NCBI RefSeq assembly: GCF_030269365.1
Contig: NZ_BSTF01000002.1
Span: forward strand, 310,001-374,000
Origin: Lentzea sp. NBRC 102530
GTDB lineage: Bacteria; Actinomycetota; Actinomycetes; Mycobacteriales; Pseudonocardiaceae
Length of the DNA: 64,000 nucleotides
Reading direction: 5' to 3'
A program made the translations under genes and the position numbers. Numbering within the stretch: position 1 is the stretch's first letter; every line of letters starts with the position of its first letter. Below the pieces are notes generated by a model, which was not told the origin of the DNA, searched no databases, and was given only the letters and a program-made list of their open reading frames with translations. Shown here piece by piece: positions 59,683 to 64,000 of the stretch.

Positions 59683-59810
59683 TCCACATTGGACTCACGT
59701 TCACCCTGATGTCGCAACGCCGCAACGCATGTCCGTGCAGCTCACGGGGTATTCGAGGTGCCCAAACCCATTTGGTCCCACCGAGTACCACCCGTGAGGG
59801 AGTGGTTGTG

Positions 59811-59987
59811 ATGGCTCACGTGCGCCGCATCGTCGACATCCACACCGGAGACGAGTTCGACCAACCGGTTCCCTTCGGTCTGGTGTACCCGGTGTGCACC
59901 GCGGACGGGGAAGCACCGCCGAGCCAGCGCGGCCGCACGTGGGAACACCTCGTCGCGAGCGACCGCGAGCTGCGCCAGGTGTCGTGA
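59811..59987 (+). CDS. Small conserved-looking hypothetical protein
   Basis: 58 residues, hydrophilic, containing RRIVDIHTGDEFDQPVPFG and a TWEHLVASDRELR end. GAGGGAG lies ten bases before the ATG. No membrane segment or known motif is seen. The function is unknown. Confidence 0.5.
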   Translation: MAHVRRIVDIHTGDEFDQPVPFGLVYPVCTADGEAPPSQRGRTWEHLVASDRELRQVS

Positions 59988-60067
59988 AGTCCGTGTGAAG
60001 AACTCCCACGCCGGGTAGGCCCGGTGCGGGTGACCCGGTCGGGCTACCCGTGCGAAGGGAGTTCGAC

Positions 60068-60892
60068 ATGGACTTCGGACAAGGGCTGACCGACGCCTGG
60101 CGCGCGGTGGCCACGTTCGTGCCCAAGCTGGCGGCGTTCCTGCTGATCCTGCTGATCGGCTGGTTCGTCGCCAAGACGGTGGCGAAGCTCGTCGACAAGG
60201 TCCTCGAACGGGTCGGCTTCGATCGGCTCGTCGAGCGCGGCGGCATCCGGCGAATGCTCGCCAACAGCAAGTACGACGCCTCCGACCTTCTCGCGAAGCT
60301 GGTCTACTACGCGCTGCTGCTGATCACGTTGCAGATCGCGTTCGGCGTGTGGGGCCCGAACCCCGTCTCCGAACTGCTCACCGGGATCGTGGCGTGGCTG
60401 CCGAAGGCCGCGGTCGCGATCATCATCGTCGTGGTGGCCGGCGCGGTCGCCAACGCGGTGAAGGACTTCATCGGCGGTGCGCTCGGTGGCCTGTCGTACG
60501 GGCGTGTGCTCGCGAACATCGCGTCCATCTTCATCTGGGCGTTGGGCATCATCGCCGCGTTGAACCAGATCGGTGTCGCCACGACGGTCACCACGCCGGT
60601 CCTGATCGCCGTGCTCGCGACCGTCGGCGGCATCCTCGTCGTCGGTGTGGGCGGCGGTCTGGTGCGGCCGATGCAGCAGCGGTGGGAGGGCTGGCTGGGA
60701 CGCGCGGAGCAGGAACTCCCGCAGGCCCAGGCCCAGGCGGAGGCCTACCAGCGAGGACGTGAGGACGCGACCCGTGTCGGCGCGGCTCCCGCTGCCCCTG
60801 CTCCCGCTGCCGCCGCCGAACCGGTCACGGCGCCGATGCCCGTGGCTCCGCAGGACCCGGTGCTCGGCGAGCGCCGGCCGGACGAACGCTGA
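60068..60892 (+). CDS. Membrane protein with conserved TM-helix repeats (mechanosensitive-channel-like)
   Basis: 274 residues, about five helices. The two repeated elements FLLILLIGWFVAKTVAKLVDK and VVAGAVANAVKDFIGG match the conserved TM-helix family related to MscS, but the beta-domain of MscS is absent. The C-terminal 70 residues are Ala/Pro/Gln-rich and disordered. AGGGAG precedes the ATG. It is probably a membrane-stress protein. Confidence 0.8.
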   Translation: MDFGQGLTDAWRAVATFVPKLAAFLLILLIGWFVAKTVAKLVDKVLERVGFDRLVERGGIRRMLANSKYDASDLLAKLVYYALLLITLQIAFGVWGPNPVSELLTGIVAWLPKAAVAIIIVVVAGAVANAVKDFIGGALGGLSYGRVLANIASIFIWALGIIAALNQIGVATTVTTPVLIAVLATVGGILVVGVGGGLVRPMQQRWEGWLGRAEQELPQAQAQAEAYQRGREDATRVGAAPAAPAPAAAAEPVTAPMPVAPQDPVLGERRPDER

Positions 60893-60900
60893 GTTCCGCG

Positions 60901-60930
60901 ACGAGGCGCACCCGCCTGGGTGCGCCTCGT
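60901..60930. terminator. Bidirectional hairpin terminator
   Basis: A perfect 13-bp stem, ACGAGGCGCACCC (60901-60913) with GGGTGCGCCTCGT (60918-60930), and a GCCT loop sits between the convergent membrane-protein and hypothetical genes. Confidence 0.8.
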
Positions 60931-60931
60931 G

Positions 60932-61240
60932 TCACGCGAGCTTCGGCAGGACGGGCACGTCGCCGGTCAGCGGCTTGACGTCGTGCAGGTGCGCGAGTTC
61001 GCAGATCGCCCTCAGCCGCAGACCGACCCACGACGTAGGCGTCCAGTCCGCGTCGAGGACGTGGTCGAGCAACCCGCGCCCGTACGAGGCGAGGAGCACG
61101 ACCGCGCCGACCGCACCGGCGCCTTCGACCCCGATCAGGAGAATGTCGCGCACGGCCGCCGCGTGCTGGTCGACCTCGGCGGCGAGGGCGGGCGTGAGGG
61201 CGGGCGCCGCCCACCCGGCCACCCCGATCCGGGCCGACAC
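60932..61240 (-). CDS. Conserved hypothetical protein (DUF6401-like), start uncertain
   Basis: About 102 residues, or more. The sequence around AEVDQHAAAVRDILLIGVEG and VVLLASYGRGLLDHVLDADW is the pattern of a small family in Pseudonocardiales I know as DUF6401. The conserved region seems to start earlier, at about 61290 (NARQWISEVSARIG), where no normal start codon lies in frame, so the true start may be non-canonical or a frameshift may be present. GTG 61240 is the first plausible one. The function is unknown. Confidence 0.5.
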   Translation of the reverse strand: MSARIGVAGWAAPALTPALAAEVDQHAAAVRDILLIGVEGAGAVGAVVLLASYGRGLLDHVLDADWTPTSWVGLRLRAICELAHLHDVKPLTGDVPVLPKLA

Positions 61241-61405
61241 CTCGGAGATCCACTGCCGCGCGTTCTTCTCGCGCCAGGTCGCACGCGTCCCGCCACGGTA
61301 GCGGCGGGTGCCGGAGCACCGGTTTGGGCGCGCTGGACGGGGGTAACCACGCGCGGGCGCGTCAAGCAGTCGGCGCGAGGATTCCGGCTGTGAAGGCAGG
61401 CGAGC

Positions 61406-61747
61406 ATGACCACCGAACTCGACGAGCCCGCGTCCCGCCAGGTGCGCGCGACGGCACTGGAGAACCTGGACAACGCGGTCTGCTCCGCTCTGTCCGGGGT
61501 CGGCGCCGAGGACGCTCGCAGAGGTCTCGAGGAAGCGCTGGCGGCGTGCTCGGACGTGCACGCGACGGTGTCACCGCAGGTCCTGGGCAGTGTCAAGGCC
61601 GCGGGGGAACACCTGCGCTACGGCGAGCGGATGGAGGCGCGGATGCTGCTGACCGTCGCCCACCGGCTGCTGTCGCGCCGGTCCCACCCGGTCGTCCTGC
61701 CCGGTCCGCGCGAAGTTGATCGTGTCAACGGCTCCGTGCGCGGGTAA
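61406..61747 (+). CDS. Hypothetical helical protein
   Basis: 113 residues, mostly alpha-helical and acidic, with LENLDNAVCSALSGVGAEDA and ARMLLTVAHRLLSRR. No domain is recognised. The ATG at 61406 has GGCAGGCGAG upstream. It lies nine bases from the next gene and appears to be cotranscribed with it. Confidence 0.65.
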   Translation: MTTELDEPASRQVRATALENLDNAVCSALSGVGAEDARRGLEEALAACSDVHATVSPQVLGSVKAAGEHLRYGERMEARMLLTVAHRLLSRRSHPVVLPGPREVDRVNGSVRG

Positions 61748-61756
61748 CCGGAGAAC

Positions 61757-62224
61757 GTGGACATCAAGCACGAAGTGCCTCAGGAAGTGGCCAGGGTCGA
61801 GTCGTCTTTGCTCGCGAGCTACCCCGACTACCTCGACGCCCAGCGGCTCGTGGACCGGATGTCCGACGACGGGTTCCCGGTGGAGAGCGTCAGGATCATC
61901 GGCGAGGGCGTTCGCACCGTCGAACAGGTGACCGGACGGCTGACCCGGGGCCGCGCGGCGGTGATGGGCGCGGCCAGCGGTGCCTGGTTCGGTGTGTTCA
62001 TCGGTCTGTTGTTCGGGCTGTTCAGCACGGACACGGCCTGGGGCTGGTTCCTGGCGATCAGCGTCGTCGTCGGCGCGTTCTGGGGTGCCGTCTTCGGGTT
62101 CGTCGCGCACTGGAGCACGCGTGGCCGTCGTGACTTCGCGAGCACCATGACGTTGCAGGCACGCCGGTACGAGGTGCACGTCGACCGGGAACGGGCCGCC
62201 GAGGCAGCGCGTTACGTGCTCTGA
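61757..62224 (+). CDS. General stress protein 17M-like membrane protein
   Basis: 155 residues. The N-terminal part (ASYPDYLDAQRLVDRMSDDGF) matches the GSP17M domain; two central membrane helices follow (MGAASGAWFGVFIGLLFGLF and the next 20). The GTG at 61757 has GGAG three bases upstream. Its stop overlaps the start of the following gene (TGATG). The homologous proteins are induced by stress in Bacillus and actinomycetes; the biochemical role is unclear. Confidence 0.8.
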   Translation: MDIKHEVPQEVARVESSLLASYPDYLDAQRLVDRMSDDGFPVESVRIIGEGVRTVEQVTGRLTRGRAAVMGAASGAWFGVFIGLLFGLFSTDTAWGWFLAISVVVGAFWGAVFGFVAHWSTRGRRDFASTMTLQARRYEVHVDRERAAEAARYVL

Positions 62225-62724
62225 TGCAGACCTTCCTGCCGTACCCGGACTTCGCCGCCAGCGCCCGCGTGCTGGACCGGAGCCGGCTCGGCAAGCAGCG
62301 GGTCGAGGCGCTGCAGGTGCACCGGGCGTTGGTGGTGCCTGGCCACGGCTGGCGCCACCACCCGGCCGTGAAGATGTGGGTGGGCTACGAGGAGGCCCTC
62401 GTCCGGTACGGCCTCGACGTCTGCGCGGAGTGGCGGTCGCAGGGCTTCCGCGACACCTGCGAGGCCACGATGCGAGCGGACCTGGCCCGCGCCACCGGCG
62501 TCGTGCTCGTGCGCACGCAGGACGAACTGGCCGCAGCCGGGGACCTGCCGCCGTGGCTCGGTTACGACGAGGTGCACCGCAGCCACCAGTCGGCGTTGGT
62601 GCGCAAGGACCCCGCGCACTACCGCCGGTTCTTCCCCGCGGTGCCGGACGACCTGCCCTACGTCTGGCCGCCCACGCTCACCCGCACGGTGAACCCGTCC
62701 CCGTCGCGGCCCATCGCCACGTAG
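62224..62724 (+). CDS. MSMEG_6728-like / pyrimidine-dimer DNA glycosylase family protein
   Basis: 166 residues with the Pyr_excise (T4 endonuclease V-like) pattern: MQTFLPYPDFAASARVLDRS, RLGKQRVEALQV and HPAVKMWVGYEEAL. Relatives repair UV-induced dimers, although many actinomycete members are untested. It shares one base with the stop of the stress-protein gene. Its 3' end overlaps the convergent RsbA-like gene by 67 bases. Confidence 0.82.
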   Translation: MQTFLPYPDFAASARVLDRSRLGKQRVEALQVHRALVVPGHGWRHHPAVKMWVGYEEALVRYGLDVCAEWRSQGFRDTCEATMRADLARATGVVLVRTQDELAAAGDLPPWLGYDEVHRSHQSALVRKDPAHYRRFFPAVPDDLPYVWPPTLTRTVNPSPSRPIAT

Positions 62725-63575
62725 TCGCACGTGCGGTGCAGGATCCACAGTCCGAGCCCGGCCGACAGCGTCTCCTTGGTCGGCATCAGCCCCGCGAGCG
62801 GGTCGCCCGGGCCGGGGCCCTGGTCGGTCACCGACACGACCACCCGCGACCCACCGGCCCAGAGCCGGAACCGGACCGGGGCGACACCGTGCGTCAGGCC
62901 GTTCGTGACGATCTCGCTGGCCGCGTAGACGACGTCGTGCGCGTCGTCCTCGTCCAGACCCAACGGCTCGATGGCCGTGCCGACGGCCTCCCGCACCGCG
63001 CTCGCCGTCGCGTCGAAGAGCTCGACCAGCGGCGTTCCCGCCTCGAGCGCGTCGCTGACCTGCGGGGTGGCGGCAAGACCCTCGCGGTATCCGGGGTTGG
63101 CCTCGTGCGTGCCGGGCGCGGACATGATGTTCGGGTGTGTGCTGAGCACGTCGGCGAGCACGTCCGCGGGAGTCGTCCTCGTGTCGTACGGGCACAACCC
63201 CCACACGGGGAACTCGGCGTACGCCCGGTTCACCGCGGCCTCGTACCGCGCCCACCAGTCCCAGCACGCGCCCACACCGGAGTGCGGCACGTCGCCGACC
63301 ACGCGCATCTGCTGCGCGCCGCTCGCCGTGTGCTCCGCGAACAGGGCGCGGAAGCGGGCGATCGACTCGGACGGCCGGGAGTACTGGTCGGCACCCGGCA
63401 GGTACATCACGGCGGCGTCGCCGAGCGCACCGCGCAGCAGGGCAGAGTTCCGCTCCGTGCACGCCACGACCGACGGTTCGCCCGCGCGCAGGCCGCCCTC
63501 GACGAACGGCACGGCGTGCGCGAGGAACTCGTCGTCAGAGCCGTAGAAGGCGGTCTCGTGGAAGAAACCGGTCAC
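62658..63575 (-). CDS. RsbA-like MEDS / HATPase_c anti-sigma regulatory kinase
   Basis: 305 residues. The MEDS domain (about 1-165) has FHETAFYGSDDEFLAHAVPFVEGGL and a conserved HPNIMSAPG segment; the HATPase_c domain (about 185-305) has VYAASEIVTNGLTHG (N box) and GLGLWILHRTCD. The protein would phosphorylate a STAS antagonist or bind a sigma factor. GTG 63575 is the most likely start. The divergent neighbour encodes a STAS protein, its probable partner. Confidence 0.85.
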   Translation of the reverse strand: MTGFFHETAFYGSDDEFLAHAVPFVEGGLRAGEPSVVACTERNSALLRGALGDAAVMYLPGADQYSRPSESIARFRALFAEHTASGAQQMRVVGDVPHSGVGACWDWWARYEAAVNRAYAEFPVWGLCPYDTRTTPADVLADVLSTHPNIMSAPGTHEANPGYREGLAATPQVSDALEAGTPLVELFDATASAVREAVGTAIEPLGLDEDDAHDVVYAASEIVTNGLTHGVAPVRFRLWAGGSRVVVSVTDQGPGPGDPLAGLMPTKETLSAGLGLWILHRTCDYVAMGRDGDGFTVRVSVGGQT

Positions 63576-63591
63576 GCCGACCGATGTTACG

Positions 63592-63646
63592 CGCGCGAGG
63601 CCTGAGCCCGTCACGCACGCGAGGCCTTCCGTGCACGCGAAGCCTG
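63592..63646. repeat. Three short direct repeats in the divergent RsbA/STAS promoter
   Basis: GCGAGGCCT occurs at 63595 and 63619 and as GCGAAGCCT at 63637, with CGCAC or GCAC preceding the last two. The spacings of 24 and 18 bases suggest regulator binding sites or simple slippage. Confidence 0.4.
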
Positions 63647-63765
63647 AGCCGTCCGAGGGAACCTGCCACGAACGGCACTCACACACCGGGTGCGCTACGG
63701 TACTCACGGGTTGAGCAGCCAGCCCGGTGACGGCCGTGCGTGCCGTCCCACCTGGAGGTTGCCGC

Positions 63766-64000
63766 GTGCTCCCCATCAGCCCGATCCCCTTTCGCACGAG
63801 TTGCGAGACCATGGGCGTCTCCACCCTCGTCCGCGTCGGCGGTGAGGTCGACTACACGACGGCCCCTGAACTGGCCGAATGCCTCGTCCAGGCGGTCGAG
63901 GCGGTCATCCCGCCCGCGCCCGTCGTCGTGGACCTGAGCGGTGTCCGGTTCCTCGGCGCCCAGGGCATCGGCCTGCTGCTCGACCACCAGGACCTGTGCC
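63766..64000 (+). CDS. STAS-domain anti-sigma factor antagonist, 3' end outside window
   Basis: 78 codons visible. The STAS fold is clear: VRVGGEVDYTTAPELAECLV and VVVDLSGVRFLGAQGIGLLL. The usual phosphorylatable Ser (D-S-x-G) is replaced by Ala (G-A-Q-G), so it might not be regulated by phosphorylation. The GTG at 63766 has GGAGG eight bases upstream. It is divergent from the RsbA-like gene. Confidence 0.85.
   Translation, partial: MLPISPIPFRTSCETMGVSTLVRVGGEVDYTTAPELAECLVQAVEAVIPPAPVVVDLSGVRFLGAQGIGLLLDHQDLC

Noticed and set aside
63592..63646. Three short direct repeats considered as a CRISPR array
   Set aside because: Units of nine bases with unequal spacing and no cas genes; not a CRISPR.

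Overview
The window is high-GC DNA with frequent GTG and TTG starts, four-base stop/start overlaps, an SsgA-like protein, ECF sigma and RsbA-like signalling genes, and a 2-methylisoborneol operon. This points to a mycelial actinomycete, most likely Pseudonocardiales (a Lentzea- or Saccharothrix-like genus is a guess from gene content, not proof). I see about 61 protein genes, two gene remnants, no rRNA, tRNA or CRISPR array, and no complete transposase.

Left third (1-17 kb). A short family III CoA-transferase plus acyl-CoA ligase is followed by a zinc/manganese-type ABC importer, a Tat-exported lipoprotein FAD oxidase and a secreted tripeptidyl-aminopeptidase-like hydrolase. Positions 7395-13366 hold a catabolic operon: amidohydrolase, CoA-transferase, citryl-CoA-lyase-like enzyme, intradiol dioxygenase and quinone-oxidoreductase-like enzyme, with an IclR regulator beside it. 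Two almost identical 14-bp palindromes lie in front of the regulator and of the operon. A UvrA2-type ATPase follows, with a MITE-like element just ahead of its start codon, then a TerC gene behind a yybP-ykoY (Mn2+) riboswitch.

Middle (17-45 kb). A CPBP protease and a two-component system lead to a secreted SGNH hydrolase. A six-gene ECF sigma / anti-sigma / ABC operon runs on the minus strand (21342-26172). A PucR-type regulator sits divergently from a ferredoxin reductase and a membrane fatty-acid desaturase. Then come an exported X-Pro peptidase, Lgt, a 1197-residue exo-glucosaminidase-like GH2 enzyme with two discoidin-like domains, YceI, a rearrangement scar joining the 3' tails of two lost genes, an enoyl-CoA hydratase, and a molybdopterin protein / flavin reductase / zinc-ribbon trio. 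A HAD phosphatase, a secreted barrel-like protein, an SsgA-like protein, pirin and a ZapE-like ATPase complete this part.

Right third (45-64 kb). This holds a voltage-gated cation channel, a two-beta-helix exoprotein and the 2-methylisoborneol operon (methyltransferase, then cyclase). Next is a carbohydrate locus of ABC importer, esterase, FAD oxidoreductase, LacI regulator and exported toroid-like enzyme; its two ATTCGAAT-centred operators flank a divergent promoter. The window ends with small stress and membrane genes, a dimer-glycosylase-like protein and a divergent RsbA-like kinase / STAS pair.

The strongest candidates for something undescribed are the IclR-controlled cluster, which pairs an intradiol dioxygenase with CoA-transferase and citryl-CoA-lyase chemistry, and the molybdoprotein / flavin reductase / zinc-ribbon trio.
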